From: Nakamurella flavida
Lineage (GTDB): Bacteria > Actinomycetota > Actinomycetes > Mycobacteriales > Nakamurellaceae
Assembly: GCF_030811475.1 (NCBI RefSeq)
Contig: NZ_JAUSQV010000001.1
Span: forward strand, 3,952,880-4,016,879
Length of the DNA stretch: 64,000 nt
Reading direction: 5' to 3'
The position numbers and the translations under genes were made by a program. The first letter of the stretch is position 1. Each line of letters opens with the position of its first letter. This document shows, one piece after another, positions 36,893-48,145 of the stretch. Under the pieces are notes generated by a model. The model had not been told where the DNA came from, did no database searches, and saw only the letters and a list, made by a program, of their open reading frames with translations.

Positions 36893-38365
36893 TCAGGCCG
36901 GGAAGGCCTGCCGGGCCGCGTCGGTGACGGCTTCCCACGCGTCCGGGTAGGCGTCCCGGGCCCGGCGACGGGCCTGCACGCACAGCTGGACGATCCGCCC
37001 GGCCGCCACCCCGGCCCGGGGGTCGCCGGCCTCGGTGACGAGGCGACGGAGCCGCTCCTCGAGCACGGAGGCGTCCTGGTGGTCGCCGAGCACCTCCTGC
37101 AGCGCGGCCAGGGCGGCCAGGAAGTCCTTGACCGAGCCGTCGCGGAGCAGCTCGGCGCTGTACCGGGCGCGTTTGCCCCAGATGCGCAGCTCGTGCAGGT
37201 CGTCGTCCGGCGGGTCGTCGCCGTGCGCGCGGTGCAGTGCCCGGTGGGCCTTGTCGAGCTTGCGCCATTCCTTGCCGGCCAGTTCGTGCAGATCGGCCCA
37301 GGGATCGGCGATCGGGGGAGCGTCCGCCGCCCCGTCGAGCTCGGTCAGCAGGGCGGGATACCCGGGGGCGTCGAGGGCTTCGACGAGGGCGGCCCGCGCC
37401 TGGGTGCGTTCGGCATCCAGGTGGTCGATGAGCACGCCGAGCGCCTCGGTGTCCGGGGAGCCGAGACCGTCGGCCTCCTGGTGCAACCGGTCGATCATCA
37501 CGTCGAGATCGCGGACCACCCCGAGCGCGGCGGCCACGTCCCGCAGATCGGCGCGCAGGCCGTCGGCGGCCGCGTGGTCCATCACCGGGCGGGCGGCCTT
37601 GAGATACGCGCGGATGCGTCGCGTGGCCACCCGCATCTTGTGCACGTCCTCGATGTCCCCGCCCTTGCGGGAGCCCTTCTCGTACTTGCGGATCTCGCCC
37701 GTCGCCCGGGCGATGACCGCGGACAACGCGTCCGCGATGTCGGTCGGGATCAGCCCGGGGCGGCGGGGCGCCGGTCGCGGCGGGATCAGCGAGCTCTCGG
37801 CGCCCGGCTCGGCCGGGGCGGTCACGTCCGCAGTCGTCTCCCGGGTCGTGTCCCCGGCGGCCTCGACCGGGGTCTGCGGAACGGGGGCGGGAACGGACGC
37901 GGGACGACGGCGCCGGGCCGGGGCGGTGGGCGCCGCAGCGGCGGTGGTGGTGGTACGAGCCCGGCCACGGCGGGTGGGGGTGGTGGGCGCCTCGTCGGCG
38001 GCGGGCGCGCTGAGGGCCCGGGTACGCCGGGCAGGGGCGGTGGGCGCCTGGTCGGCGGCGGGCGTGCTGCGGGCCCGGGTGCGCGGCGCCGGGGTGGAGG
38101 CATCCGCCGTGCCGGTACGGCCCGCGGCCGGGGTCCGCTTCTTCCGGGTGGGTGTCGCGGAGGTGCGTGACGCGGCGGTCGGTTCGGCATCGGGGGCGGC
38201 CGTGGCGGCCGGCTCGTCGGACGGGGCCCGCCGCGTGGTGCTCCGGGCGGGCTGCGCCGACCGGCGTCGGCCGGCGCTGGCGGTGGCTTCGGACGAGGCG
38301 GGAGCCGACGCGGCCCGGCGGGTTCGAGGAGGCACGCGGCGAGTATTCCGTACGCCGGTGAACAC
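36893..38365 (-). CDS. CHAD-domain protein with basic repeat tail
   Basis: A 490-residue protein. The C-terminal 290 residues form a CHAD domain, an alpha-helical fold that binds inorganic polyphosphate: VHKMRVATRRIRAYLKAARPV, RDLDVMIDRL, and HELRIWGKRARYSAELL supply the conserved basic residues. The first 200 residues are low-complexity Arg/Ala/Pro/Thr and contain three 19-residue repeats, like the basic tails of histone H1-type proteins. The GTG at 38365 has no clear RBS, so the true start may lie further in. It follows dapD on the same strand. A role at polyphosphate granules or at the nucleoid is inferred. Confidence 0.85.
   Translation of the reverse strand: MFTGVRNTRRVPPRTRRAASAPASSEATASAGRRRSAQPARSTTRRAPSDEPAATAAPDAEPTAASRTSATPTRKKRTPAAGRTGTADASTPAPRTRARSTPAADQAPTAPARRTRALSAPAADEAPTTPTRRGRARTTTTAAAAPTAPARRRRPASVPAPVPQTPVEAAGDTTRETTADVTAPAEPGAESSLIPPRPAPRRPGLIPTDIADALSAVIARATGEIRKYEKGSRKGGDIEDVHKMRVATRRIRAYLKAARPVMDHAAADGLRADLRDVAAALGVVRDLDVMIDRLHQEADGLGSPDTEALGVLIDHLDAERTQARAALVEALDAPGYPALLTELDGAADAPPIADPWADLHELAGKEWRKLDKAHRALHRAHGDDPPDDDLHELRIWGKRARYSAELLRDGSVKDFLAALAALQEVLGDHQDASVLEERLRRLVTEAGDPRAGVAAGRIVQLCVQARRRARDAYPDAWEAVTDAARQAFPA
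37926..38097. repeat. 57-nt tandem repeat in the CHAD gene
   Basis: Three in-frame copies of a 57-nt unit encode 19-residue repeats of the form RTRARSTPAADQAPTAPAR. The two outer-most copies in gene order (37983-38097) are nearly identical at DNA level, and the third is more diverged. Confidence 0.7.
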
Positions 38366-38452
38366 CCCGTCCGCACCCGCCCGGAGCGCGGGAACGGGTG
38401 CGACCCCGTGGAACCCCGGCGATGCCCCGGCCGGGAGTGGTCCCCGGGCCGG

Positions 38453-39424
38453 TCAGCCGGTGTGCAGGGCGGCGTTCAGCCCGCCCCAGGATCCCGACCG
38501 CGGCACGGCCTCCACCCCGCCGGTGAGGGAATTGCGGCGGAACAGCAGACCGGCGGTGCCGGACAGCTCGCGGGCCTTGACCACCCGTTCCGTCCCGTCG
38601 GCCCGCAGGGTCAGCTTGGTACCGGCGGTCAGGTAGAGCCCGGCCTCGACGACGCAGTCGTCACCGAGCGAGATGCCGACCCCGGAGTTCGCCCCGAGCA
38701 GGCAGCCACGACCGATGGTGACCTGCTGCGTGCCGCCGCCGGACAGCGTGCCCATGATGGAGGCCCCGCCGCCGATGTCGCTGCCGTCGCCGACGACCAC
38801 CCCCTGGGAGATGCGCCCCTCGACCATCGAGGTGCCGATCGTCCCGGCGTTGAAGTTGCAGAAGCCCTCGTGCATGACGGTGGTCCCGGCGGCCAGGTGG
38901 GCGCCGAGGCGGACCCGGTCGGCATGCGCGATGCGCACCCCGGACGGCACCACGTAGTCGGTCATCCGGGGGAACTTGTCGACCCCGAACACGGCCAGCC
39001 GCTGCCCGGCCACCAGGGCGGCGAGGCGCACCTGCTCGACGCGGTCGGCCGGGACCGGCCCGAGCGAGGTCCAGGCATTGTTCGGGAGGACGGCGAAGAT
39101 GCCGTCCAGGTTGATCGTCCGCGGCGCGACCACCCGCGCGGAGAGCAGGTGCAGCCGGAGGTACGCGTCGGCGGTGTCCACCGGGGGCTGCGCGAGCGAG
39201 TCGATCACCGTGGTCACCGGGACCAGGTCGACGTCCCGCAGGTCGTCATGCCGGGCCGCGGCGTCGAGATCGGGTTGTGCGTCGGCGCTCTCGGCCAGTG
39301 CGGGCCGCGGGTACCAGACGTCCAGGACGACACCGTCGGCGGTGCGGGTGGCCAGGCCGACGGCGGTGGCCCCGGCCGTGAGCAGTCCGGGGGCGGTCGA
39401 CGCGGGCGCGGCGGGAGTCGTCAT
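38453..39424 (-). CDS. dapD: tetrahydrodipicolinate N-succinyltransferase DapD
   Basis: A 323-residue acyltransferase of the actinobacterial DapD group, which uses succinyl-CoA on tetrahydrodipicolinate. The left-handed beta-helix is seen as hexapeptide repeats ([74 protein letters not shown]). The catalytic region [20 protein letters not shown] and the C-terminal [11 protein letters not shown] match the mycobacterial enzyme. The ATG at 39424 is probably leaderless, with TAGGCT 8 nt upstream on its strand. It follows the muralytic-like gene by 32 nt. Confidence 0.94.
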   Translation of the reverse strand: MTTPAAPASTAPGLLTAGATAVGLATRTADGVVLDVWYPRPALAESADAQPDLDAAARHDDLRDVDLVPVTTVIDSLAQPPVDTADAYLRLHLLSARVVAPRTINLDGIFAVLPNNAWTSLGPVPADRVEQVRLAALVAGQRLAVFGVDKFPRMTDYVVPSGVRIAHADRVRLGAHLAAGTTVMHEGFCNFNAGTIGTSMVEGRISQGVVVGDGSDIGGGASIMGTLSGGGTQQVTIGRGCLLGANSGVGISLGDDCVVEAGLYLTAGTKLTLRADGTERVVKARELSGTAGLLFRRNSLTGGVEAVPRSGSWGGLNAALHTG

Positions 39425-39432
39425 GGGGCAGC

Positions 39433-39438
39433 AGCCTA
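39433..39438 (-). promoter_or_regulatory. leaderless -10 element for dapD
   Basis: On the minus strand TAGGCT ends 8 nt before the dapD ATG, and no Shine-Dalgarno sequence intervenes. This suggests an own promoter inside the short gap after the upstream gene. Confidence 0.45.
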
Positions 39439-39456
39439 GTCAGCGGGCGGTGCGCC

Positions 39457-40392
39457 TCAGCCGACGGTCAACCGCACCGCGGGCACGTCCGGACCGGGCC
39501 GGTCCGACCACTCCGCGTCCGTCCAGCCCTGCCCGGCGGCGACCACCTCGACCACCGGCGCGCCCACCGCGTGAGCCACCGCCCAGGCGGCCAGCGACCG
39601 GGCCGTGGCCGTGGCGGTGTCCGACGCCCCGGCGGTGACCCCACCCGGGTCGACACCGACCGGCACGTCCGCCGACACGGTCACCGTGCGGCCGTCGGCG
39701 CTGACCTCCAGCACGGTCAGCGGCCCCCGTTCGGCGGCGGCGTCGGCCAGGAGATCCGCCGCGGCCGTGCCGGCCGCTTCGGCGCCGGGGACGACGGGCC
39801 GGTCGGGCACCGCCGCGGTGGGTGCGGCCGCGTCGTCCCGGCAGCTCGGTCCGAGCGGGGCGGCGCCGGTGAACTGGCGGGCCAGCGTGGTCGCCTGCGG
39901 CTCCCACTGCGCGTACGCCTCGGGGAAGCCGGAGTACTGCACGGCCTGGGCGACCACGGTCAGCGCACCGGTGTCCCAGTCCTCGACCTCGACCAGGGCG
40001 TCGTAGAAGCGTCCGGCGGAGTAGACGGGGTCGATGATCTCGGCCGCCGTTCCCCACCCCTGGGACGGGCGCTGCTGGAACAGCCCGACCGAGTCCCGGT
40101 CGCCGTCCGGCCGGTTGCGCAGGCTGGACTCCTGGTAGGCGGTGGCCAATGCGATGACCACGGCCCGCTCGGGCAGGCCGCGGGACAGGCCCACCGCGGC
40201 GATGGTGGAGGCGTTCTGCAGCTGGGCCGCGGTGAGTTCGACATCGGGCACGGACCCGGCGGCGGCCGTGGGGTCACCAGGCACCCGGCACTCCGGGCCG
40301 CCCGCCGAACCCAGCGCGGTGACCGCCCAGACGCCGGCTGCGGCGGCCGCCAGGACGACCACGGTCAGGGGGACGATCACCGCGGCGCGCAC
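39457..40392 (-). CDS. membrane-anchored lytic-transglycosylase-like protein
   Basis: A roughly 311-residue protein with an N-terminal membrane anchor ([24 protein letters not shown]) and an extracellular part. The region [13 protein letters not shown]-like ([36 protein letters not shown]) resembles the lysozyme-like core of soluble lytic transglycosylases, with the Glu of QESS as candidate acid and GLFQQRP as the following motif. Such actinobacterial proteins are often mislabelled as heavy-metal transporters. The C-terminal 130 residues are Ala-rich with a final beta domain. The GTG at 40392 is supported by TACCGT 7 nt upstream. Its place between dapE and dapD fits a cell-wall role. Confidence 0.7.
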   Translation of the reverse strand: MRAAVIVPLTVVVLAAAAAGVWAVTALGSAGGPECRVPGDPTAAAGSVPDVELTAAQLQNASTIAAVGLSRGLPERAVVIALATAYQESSLRNRPDGDRDSVGLFQQRPSQGWGTAAEIIDPVYSAGRFYDALVEVEDWDTGALTVVAQAVQYSGFPEAYAQWEPQATTLARQFTGAAPLGPSCRDDAAAPTAAVPDRPVVPGAEAAGTAAADLLADAAAERGPLTVLEVSADGRTVTVSADVPVGVDPGGVTAGASDTATATARSLAAWAVAHAVGAPVVEVVAAGQGWTDAEWSDRPGPDVPAVRLTVG

Positions 40393-40399
40393 GGCGGCA

Positions 40400-40409
40400 A
40401 CGGTACTGT
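40400..40409. promoter_or_regulatory. overlapping back-to-back -10 elements (dapE / muralytic-like gene)
   Basis: Plus strand: TACTGT (40404-40409) lies 6 nt before the dapE ATG. Minus strand: TACCGT (40405-40400) lies 7 nt before the GTG at 40392. The two hexamers share two base pairs, TA on either strand. Both genes should be leaderless and fired from one symmetric promoter core. Confidence 0.55.
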
Positions 40410-40415
40410 GCCGCC

Positions 40416-41609
40416 ATGACCGATCCCGAGATCTCCGCGCCCCGTCCTGTTCCCGGCGACAGCGGGACGAGCGGGACCGGTACGGCGGCAACGGATGTCA
40501 CGACGCAGCGGTACGACCTGGATCTGCGGTCCGACCCGGCCGATCTCACCGCGGCCCTGGTCGACATCCCGTCGGTGTCCGGGACCGAGCAGCCCCTGGC
40601 CGATGCGATCGAGCGGGCGCTGCGTGCCCTCCCGCACCTGGAGGTGGTCCGCCTGGGCAACTCGGTGCTGGCCCGCACGCAGCTCGGTCGGCCGACCCGG
40701 ATCATGCTGGCCGGTCACATCGACACCGTGCCGATCGCCGACAACGTGCCCTCCCGGCGCGACGGGGACATCCTGCACGGCTGCGGCACCACCGACATGA
40801 AGTCCGGTGACGCGATGCTGCTGCACCTGGCCGCCACCCTGTTCGACGACGGCGCCGAGCCCGCCCGCGATCTCACCTTCGTCTTCTACGACTGCGAGGA
40901 GATCGAGCACGAGCGCAACGGGCTCACGGCCATCGAGGCCCAGCTGCCGGAGTGGCTGGACGCGGATCTGGCCGTCCTGGGCGAGCCGACCGACGGCAAG
41001 GTCGAGGCCGGCTGCCAGGGCACGCTGTCCATGGCGGTCACCGTCCACGGGCGCCGCGCCCACGCCGCCCGGTCGTGGCGGGGGAGCAACGCGATCCACC
41101 GGGCCGCCGCCGTGCTGGACACCCTGGCCGCGTTCGACGCACGCGTGGTGGAGATCGACGGCTGCACCTACCGGGAGGGGCTGAACGCGGTCGGCATCAC
41201 CGGCGGGGTCGCCTCCAACGTCATCCCGGACGAGTGCGAGATCCGCGTCAACTTCCGCTTCGCCCCCGATCGGTCGGCGCAGTCCGCCGTCGAGGTGATC
41301 ACCGGCCTGCTCAGCGACGACGGCCCCCTCGATCCGAGCGTCCGGGCGAACGAGGTCCGGGTGCTGGACGTCGCCGCCGGTGCCCTGCCCGGCCTGTCCG
41401 CCCCGGCCGCGGCCGAGTTCGTCGCCGCGGCCGGCGGGGAGGCGGTGGCCAAGTTCGGCTGGACCGATGTCGCCCGGTTCGCCGCCCGGGGGGTGCCCGC
41501 GGTCAACTTCGGCCCCGGCGACCCCTCCCTGGCCCACACCCGCGAGGAGCACGTGTCCCGCACCCAGATCCAGCGGATGACGCAGGTGCTGCGCCGCTTC
41601 CTGGCCTGA
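40416..41609 (+). CDS. dapE: succinyl-diaminopimelate desuccinylase DapE
   Basis: A 397-residue di-zinc M20 hydrolase that releases L,L-diaminopimelate from its N-succinyl form. Metal and catalytic motifs are [13 protein letters not shown] (His and catalytic Asp), [14 protein letters not shown] (bridging Asp), [12 protein letters not shown] (catalytic Glu pair) and [21 protein letters not shown] is the dimerisation-domain motif, and [16 protein letters not shown] carries the last His. About 35 Thr/Ser-rich residues precede the domain. The start lies 6 nt after a -10 element, indicating a leaderless message. Length is slightly above the family norm. Confidence 0.94.
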   Translation: MTDPEISAPRPVPGDSGTSGTGTAATDVTTQRYDLDLRSDPADLTAALVDIPSVSGTEQPLADAIERALRALPHLEVVRLGNSVLARTQLGRPTRIMLAGHIDTVPIADNVPSRRDGDILHGCGTTDMKSGDAMLLHLAATLFDDGAEPARDLTFVFYDCEEIEHERNGLTAIEAQLPEWLDADLAVLGEPTDGKVEAGCQGTLSMAVTVHGRRAHAARSWRGSNAIHRAAAVLDTLAAFDARVVEIDGCTYREGLNAVGITGGVASNVIPDECEIRVNFRFAPDRSAQSAVEVITGLLSDDGPLDPSVRANEVRVLDVAAGALPGLSAPAAAEFVAAAGGEAVAKFGWTDVARFAARGVPAVNFGPGDPSLAHTREEHVSRTQIQRMTQVLRRFLA

Positions 41610-41692
41610 GCGGGAGCGGACGGCCTCCGTCCGTTCACCCGCTCGTTCCCGGTCCGCCCCGCGCGCCGGGCCGTCCCCGGCGGACCGCTCAC

Positions 41693-41698
41693 TACCCT
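41693..41698 (+). promoter_or_regulatory. leaderless -10 element for the LOG-family gene
   Basis: TACCCT lies 6 nt before the GTG at 41705 with no Shine-Dalgarno sequence. Confidence 0.5.
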
Positions 41699-41704
41699 GG
41701 CGCC

Positions 41705-42499
41705 GTGACCGAATTCGACGATCGTGCCGACGGCGACGACTCCCGCGCGGCGGGCGCGCCCCCGCAGAGCTACCGCGGCCCCGTGGTGCTGCGCGGCGAG
41801 CAGCGGAACCAGGCCAGCACCACCGACCAGCGACTGCTGGACTCCCGCGGCCCCAGCGACTGGGTGCACACAGACCCGTGGCGGGTGCTGCGCATCCAGG
41901 CCGAGTTCGTGGAGGGCTTCGGCGCGCTGGCCAGCCTGCCCCGCGCGGTGTCGGTCTTCGGCAGTGCCCGGACCAAGCCCGAGGACCCGCACTACGGGCA
42001 GGCCCAGCAGATCGGTGCCGCGCTGGCGAAGGAGGGCTTCGCCGTCATCACCGGCGGCGGTCCGGGGATCATGGAGGCCGCCAACAAGGGGGCCAAGGAG
42101 GCCGGTGGACTGTCCGTCGGGCTGGGCATCGAGCTGCCGTTCGAGCAGGGTCTGAACCACTACGTCGACCTGGGTATCAACTTCCGGTACTTCTTCACCC
42201 GCAAGACGATGTTCGTGAAGTACTCGCAGGCCTACATCTGCCTGCCCGGTGGCTTCGGCACCCTGGACGAGCTGTTCGAGGCGCTCACCCTGGTGCAGAC
42301 CAAGAAGGTCACCAAGTTCCCGGTCGTGCTGTTCGGATCGGAGTACTGGGGCGGCCTGATGGAGTGGATCCGGTCGTCGGTGGCCGGTGCGGGCAACGTC
42401 TCCGCACCCGACCTGGACCTGCTGCACGTCACCGATGACGTGGACGACGCGATCCGCGTCGTGCACGACGCCTACGCCGCCTGGCAGGCCGCGCACTAG
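41705..42499 (+). CDS. LOG-family (TIGR00730) nucleotide phosphoribohydrolase-like protein
   Basis: A 264-residue Rossmann-type protein of the LOG family. In plants and some actinobacteria these enzymes release cytokinins from nucleoside monophosphates; others cleave purine nucleotides. The phosphate motifs are VITGGGPGIMEAANKGA and the signature PGGFGTLDELFE. The first 45 residues are a hydrophilic extension. It follows dapE as Rv1205 follows the dapE neighbourhood in M. tuberculosis. The GTG at 41705 is set by the -10 element 6 nt upstream. The physiological substrate is unknown. Confidence 0.88.
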   Translation: MTEFDDRADGDDSRAAGAPPQSYRGPVVLRGEQRNQASTTDQRLLDSRGPSDWVHTDPWRVLRIQAEFVEGFGALASLPRAVSVFGSARTKPEDPHYGQAQQIGAALAKEGFAVITGGGPGIMEAANKGAKEAGGLSVGLGIELPFEQGLNHYVDLGINFRYFFTRKTMFVKYSQAYICLPGGFGTLDELFEALTLVQTKKVTKFPVVLFGSEYWGGLMEWIRSSVAGAGNVSAPDLDLLHVTDDVDDAIRVVHDAYAAWQAAH

Positions 42500-42580
42500 G
42501 ACACGGCCGCTGCGGCCCGCCCGGGACGGGCCCGACGCGACGCGGGTCGGGCCCGTCCGGCACCGTGGGAGGATGGCGAC

Positions 42581-43930
42581 GTGCTGCGCTGGATCACTGC
42601 TGGGGAATCCCATGGGCCCGCTCTCGTCGCCGTCCTGGAGGGTCTGCCCGCCGGAGTGACGGTGGGCACCGAGGCCATCGCCGACGAGCTGGCCCGCCGC
42701 CGCCTCGGGTACGGCCGCGGAGCCCGGATGAAGTTCGAGCGCGACCAGGTCTCGCTGCTCGGCGGGGTCCGGCACGGACTGAGCATGGGTGGGCCGGTGG
42801 CCATCCAGATCGCGAACACCGAGTGGCCCAAGTGGCGCGAGGTGATGGGCGTGGACGCTCCCGACGAGGAGACCGCCGCCCACCTGGCCGATCTGGCCCG
42901 CAACGCGCCGCTCACCCGCCCGCGTCCCGGGCACGCCGATCTGGCCGGCATGCAGAAGTACGGCTTCGACGAGGCCCGCCCGGTGCTCGAGCGGGCCTCC
43001 GCTCGGGAGACCGCGGCCCGGGTCGCGCTGGGCGCGGTGGCCCAGAGCTACCTGCGCCAGGTCGTCGGCGCCGAGGTGGTCTCGCACGTGGTGGCCATCG
43101 GTGCCGCCGACGCCGTGGACGGCCCCCTGCCCTGCCCCGCGGACCGGGAGACCATCGACGCCTCCCCGACGCGCGCCCTGCACCCGGACTCCACCGCGGC
43201 GATGGTCACCGAGATCGAGGCGGCCAAGGCCGACGGGGACACGCTGGGCGGCGTGGTCGAGGTCCTGGTCTACGGACTCCCGCCCGGGCTCGGCTCCTAC
43301 GTGCACGGCGATCGCCGGCTCGACGCCCGGCTGGCCGGGGCCCTGATGGGCATCCAGGCGATGAAGGGCGTGGAGGTCGGTGACGGCTTCGCCACCGCCC
43401 GCCGCCGCGGCTCGGCCGCCCACGACGAGATGGACCCGCGCGGCCCCGGGGTGACCCGAAGGTCCAACCGCGCCGGCGGTATCGAGGGCGGCATGACCAA
43501 CGGCGAGATCCTCCGCGTGCGGGTGGCCATGAAGCCGATCTCCACCGTGCCGCGTGCGCTGGCCACCATCGACGTGGCCACCGGCCAGGCCGCCGTGGCC
43601 AACCACCAGCGCAGCGACGTCTGCGCGGTGCCCGCCGCGGGCGTGGTGGCCGAGGCCATGGTCGCCCTGGTCGTCGCGGACGCCGTGGCCGAGAAGTTCG
43701 GCGGTGACTCGGTCGTCGAGGTGCAGCGCAACGTGGGTTCCTACCTGGCCTCGATCGCCGACACCCTGCCGGTGCCCGGGCCGCTGCCCGACGGCCACCC
43801 GCAGCAGGACGCTGCCCGCCGCGGCGACGGCATCCTGCACGACGAGGACAGCATGGCCGGGTTCGAGGACCCGCAGGCCGGTCCGCCCGGCCCGCAGGAT
43901 CCGCCGGCCGACCCCGACCGACCCGCCTGA
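42581..43930 (+). CDS. aroC: chorismate synthase AroC
   Basis: A 449-residue FMN-dependent enzyme making chorismate from EPSP. Family signatures are [19 protein letters not shown] at the start, [29 protein letters not shown], and the flavin/substrate motif [16 protein letters not shown]. The last 50 residues or so (from [12 protein letters not shown]) are a Pro/Asp/Gly-rich tail absent from most homologues. The start is GTG 42581 with GGAGG 8 nt upstream. It heads aroC-aroK-aroB, and the next gene begins 1 nt after its stop codon. No aroE precedes it and no aroQ/aroD follows. Confidence 0.95.
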   Translation: MLRWITAGESHGPALVAVLEGLPAGVTVGTEAIADELARRRLGYGRGARMKFERDQVSLLGGVRHGLSMGGPVAIQIANTEWPKWREVMGVDAPDEETAAHLADLARNAPLTRPRPGHADLAGMQKYGFDEARPVLERASARETAARVALGAVAQSYLRQVVGAEVVSHVVAIGAADAVDGPLPCPADRETIDASPTRALHPDSTAAMVTEIEAAKADGDTLGGVVEVLVYGLPPGLGSYVHGDRRLDARLAGALMGIQAMKGVEVGDGFATARRRGSAAHDEMDPRGPGVTRRSNRAGGIEGGMTNGEILRVRVAMKPISTVPRALATIDVATGQAAVANHQRSDVCAVPAAGVVAEAMVALVVADAVAEKFGGDSVVEVQRNVGSYLASIADTLPVPGPLPDGHPQQDAARRGDGILHDEDSMAGFEDPQAGPPGPQDPPADPDRPA

Positions 43931-43931
43931 C

Positions 43932-45694
<1,763 letters not shown>

Positions 45695-45710
45695 GGCCGC
45701 GCGCCCCGGC

Positions 45711-45716
45711 TAGATT
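45711..45716 (+). promoter_or_regulatory. leaderless -10 element for pepQ
   Basis: TAGATT lies 7 nt before the GTG at 45724 without a Shine-Dalgarno sequence. This suggests a separate promoter for pepQ just after aroB. Confidence 0.5.
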
Positions 45717-45723
45717 CGGACGC

Positions 45724-46836
45724 GTGACTCCTCCCGCCGCCCGCCGTGCCCGCCTCCGCGACCGCCTGGCCCGGGAGGGCCTGGACGCGCTGCTGGTCAC
45801 CGACCTGATCAACCTGCGCTACCTGACCGGGTTCACCGGATCCAACGGCGCGCTGCTGATCACCGCCGGCGGCACGGGCAGTGCGGGTGGGACCGACGAG
45901 ACCGGCACGGTGTTCTGCACCGACGGTCGCTACCTGACCCAGTCCGCCGCCCAGGTCCCCGACCTCGAGCGGGTGATCGATCGTCCGGTGGATGTCGCCC
46001 TGCTCGCCCGGGCCTCCGGTCGGGTCGGGTTCGAGGCCGGGGCGGTGACGGTGGCCCAGCACGCCGGTCTCGTCGAGGCACTGTCCGACCGGGCCGGCGC
46101 CGTCGAGCTGACCGACACCCGGGATCTGGTCGAGGAGCTGCGGGTGGTCAAGGACGACGGGGAGATCGACGCGCTCCGGCGTGCGTGCGCCGTCGCCGAC
46201 CGCGCGTTGGCCGAGCTGATCGCCGCCGGCGGCCTGCGGCCCGGCCGCACCGAGCGGGAGGTGGGCCTGGACCTGGATCAGCGGATGCGGGTGCTGGGCG
46301 CCGCCGACCCGGCCTTCGAGACCATCGTGGCCGCCGGGGCGAACGGGGCCGTCCCGCACCACCGCCCGGACGCCACCGTGCTGGCCGCCGGCGATCTGGT
46401 CACCCTGGACTTCGGCGCGGTGATCGACGGCTACCACTCCGACATGACCCGCACCCTGGCCCTGGGCCGGGTCGCCGACTGGCAGCGGGACCTCTACGAC
46501 CTGGTCGCCCGGTCCCAGCAGGCCGGGCGGGAGGCCGTCCGACCCGGCGTGTCCGGGGCCGCCGTCGACGCCGTCTCCCGGGCGGTCATCGTCGATGCCG
46601 GGCAGGGCGAGTTCTTCCTGCACGGGCTGGGTCACGGTGTCGGTCTCCAGGTCCACGAGGCACCGGGCCTGGCGGCCTCCGCCACCGGTACGATGTCCAC
46701 CGGGATGTGCGTGACCGTCGAGCCCGGGGTCTACCTGGCGGGGCGCGGCGGTGTACGCATCGAGGACAGCGGCGTGGTGCGTCCGGACGGGTACGAGGTC
46801 CTGACGACGACCAGCCGGGAGCTGATCGAGGTCTGA
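45724..46836 (+). CDS. pepQ: M24 aminopeptidase (Xaa-Pro dipeptidase type)
   Basis: A 370-residue creatinase-fold metallopeptidase. The N-terminal domain shows LLVTDLINLRYLTGFTGSNG. The catalytic pita-bread domain has the metal ligands in TLDFGAVIDGYHSDMTRTL (two Asp), HGLGHGVGLQVHEAPG (His), TVEPGVYLAGRGGVRIED (two Glu). Xaa-Pro peptides are the likely substrate. The gene lies between aroB and efp, a very widespread actinobacterial order. A -10 7 nt upstream indicates a leaderless start. Confidence 0.9.
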   Translation: MTPPAARRARLRDRLAREGLDALLVTDLINLRYLTGFTGSNGALLITAGGTGSAGGTDETGTVFCTDGRYLTQSAAQVPDLERVIDRPVDVALLARASGRVGFEAGAVTVAQHAGLVEALSDRAGAVELTDTRDLVEELRVVKDDGEIDALRRACAVADRALAELIAAGGLRPGRTEREVGLDLDQRMRVLGAADPAFETIVAAGANGAVPHHRPDATVLAAGDLVTLDFGAVIDGYHSDMTRTLALGRVADWQRDLYDLVARSQQAGREAVRPGVSGAAVDAVSRAVIVDAGQGEFFLHGLGHGVGLQVHEAPGLAASATGTMSTGMCVTVEPGVYLAGRGGVRIEDSGVVRPDGYEVLTTTSRELIEV

Positions 46837-46862
46837 CGCCGGCCCGGGGGATCCCCACGGCA

Positions 46863-46879
46863 CCGGGGGCGTTCCCCGG
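46863..46879. terminator. short hairpin between pepQ and efp
   Basis: CCGGGG (46863-46868) pairs with CCCCGG (46874-46879) over 5 nt in the 102-nt gap. It is weak evidence for partial termination before efp. Confidence 0.3.
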
Positions 46880-46938
46880 CCGGTCCACGCCACCGGCGAG
46901 CACGCCCGATCGACGACGGAAGGTATCAGCGGAGCAAC

Positions 46939-47502
46939 ATGGCATCCACCAGCGATTTCAAGAACGGGCTCGTCCTCAACATCGAGGGCCAGCTCTGGAC
47001 GATCACCGAGTTCCAGCACGTCAAGCCGGGCAAGGGCCCCGCGTTCGTGCGGACCACCCTGAAGAACGTCATGTCCGGCAAGGTCGTCGACCGGACGTTC
47101 AACGCCGGCGTCAAGGTGGAGACCACCGCCGTCGACAAGCGGGACATGACCTTCCTCTACAAGGACGGCACCGACTTCGTCTTCATGGACGGCGACACCT
47201 TCGACCAGATCAGCGTGACCGATCGGGTGGTCGGCGACGTGGCGAACTTCCTGCTGGAGAACCAGCAGGCCATGGTGGCCACGCACGAGGGCGTGGTGCT
47301 CTACGTCGAGCTGCCCGCCTCCGTCGAGCTCGTCGTCTCGCACACCGACCCCGGCCTGCAGGGCGACCGGTCGACCGGCGGCACCAAGCCGGCGACCCTG
47401 GAGACCGGCGCCGAGATCGCCGTGCCGCTGTTCCTCAACACCGGCGACCGCATCAAGGTCGACACCCGCGACGGTCGGTACCTCGGCCGGGTCAACAGCT
47501 GA
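46939..47502 (+). CDS. efp: translation elongation factor P
   Basis: A 187-residue EF-P that rescues ribosomes stalled at polyproline. The three beta-barrel domains are seen as [30 protein letters not shown] (the modification-loop region ends in KPGKGPA), [15 protein letters not shown] and the C-terminal [19 protein letters not shown]. The loop tip has Lys-Pro-Gly-Lys-Gly; no EpmA- or EarP-type modification enzyme is encoded nearby. The ATG at 46939 has GGAG upstream. nusB starts 6 nt after the stop. Confidence 0.96.
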   Translation: MASTSDFKNGLVLNIEGQLWTITEFQHVKPGKGPAFVRTTLKNVMSGKVVDRTFNAGVKVETTAVDKRDMTFLYKDGTDFVFMDGDTFDQISVTDRVVGDVANFLLENQQAMVATHEGVVLYVELPASVELVVSHTDPGLQGDRSTGGTKPATLETGAEIAVPLFLNTGDRIKVDTRDGRYLGRVNS

Positions 47503-47508
47503 CCTGCC

Positions 47509-47994
47509 GTGTCCGCCCGTTCGAAGTCGCGCAAGCGAGCCCTGGATGTCCTGTACGCCGCCGAGGCGCGGGGGATCGACCCCGTCGACGTCCTCGACGA
47601 ACGCCAGGAGTGGGCGACGCTGAGCAGCAGTGCGGGTCCGGCCGGTGACCGGATGGATCTCGGCGAGCAGCCCAGCCCCGGTGCCGAGCTCACCGAGTAC
47701 GCCCGGGAACTGGTCCGCGGCGTGGTCGCCCACCAGCACCGCATCGACGACCTGATCAGCGAGCACGCCCACGGCTGGACCCTGGACCGGATGCCGGCCG
47801 TCGACCGGGCCATCCTGCGGTTGGCCACCTGGGAGTTGCTCTACTCCGACGACGTCCCGGCCGCCGTGGCCGTCGACGAGGCGGTGGAGCTGGCCAAGAC
47901 CCTGTCCACCGACGACTCGCCGCGCTTCGTCAACGGCGTGCTCGGCCAGCTGATGGTCATCGCCGGTCGGCTGCGCGAGGCCAGTCCGCGCTGA
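47509..47994 (+). CDS. nusB: transcription antitermination factor NusB
   Basis: A 161-residue all-helical RNA-binding protein that with NusE supports rRNA antitermination. It begins [22 protein letters not shown], has the [19 protein letters not shown] motif and ends with [27 protein letters not shown], both highly conserved. A slightly long loop (about residues 35-55) separates the first helices. The GTG start follows the efp stop by 6 nt, so co-transcription is expected. A strong terminator follows. Confidence 0.95.
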   Translation: MSARSKSRKRALDVLYAAEARGIDPVDVLDERQEWATLSSSAGPAGDRMDLGEQPSPGAELTEYARELVRGVVAHQHRIDDLISEHAHGWTLDRMPAVDRAILRLATWELLYSDDVPAAVAVDEAVELAKTLSTDDSPRFVNGVLGQLMVIAGRLREASPR

Positions 47995-48058
47995 CCATGC
48001 CGTCCTGACGGTCGGCCGGTCGCCGAACCGGTGGACGACCCACGTCGATGACACACAG

Positions 48059-48091
48059 CGAACGCCCGGAGCCGATGGCTCCGGGCGTTCG
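48059..48091. terminator. 15-bp bidirectional terminator, nusB / bldD
   Basis: CGAACGCCCGGAGCC (48059-48073) pairs perfectly with GGCTCCGGGCGTTCG (48077-48091) around GAT. It stands between the convergent nusB and bldD ends. Confidence 0.85.
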
Positions 48092-48145
48092 TCGTGACCG
48101 TGCGGACGGGGTCGGGGCGGCATCCGGGGGATGCGCCCCGAGGAG

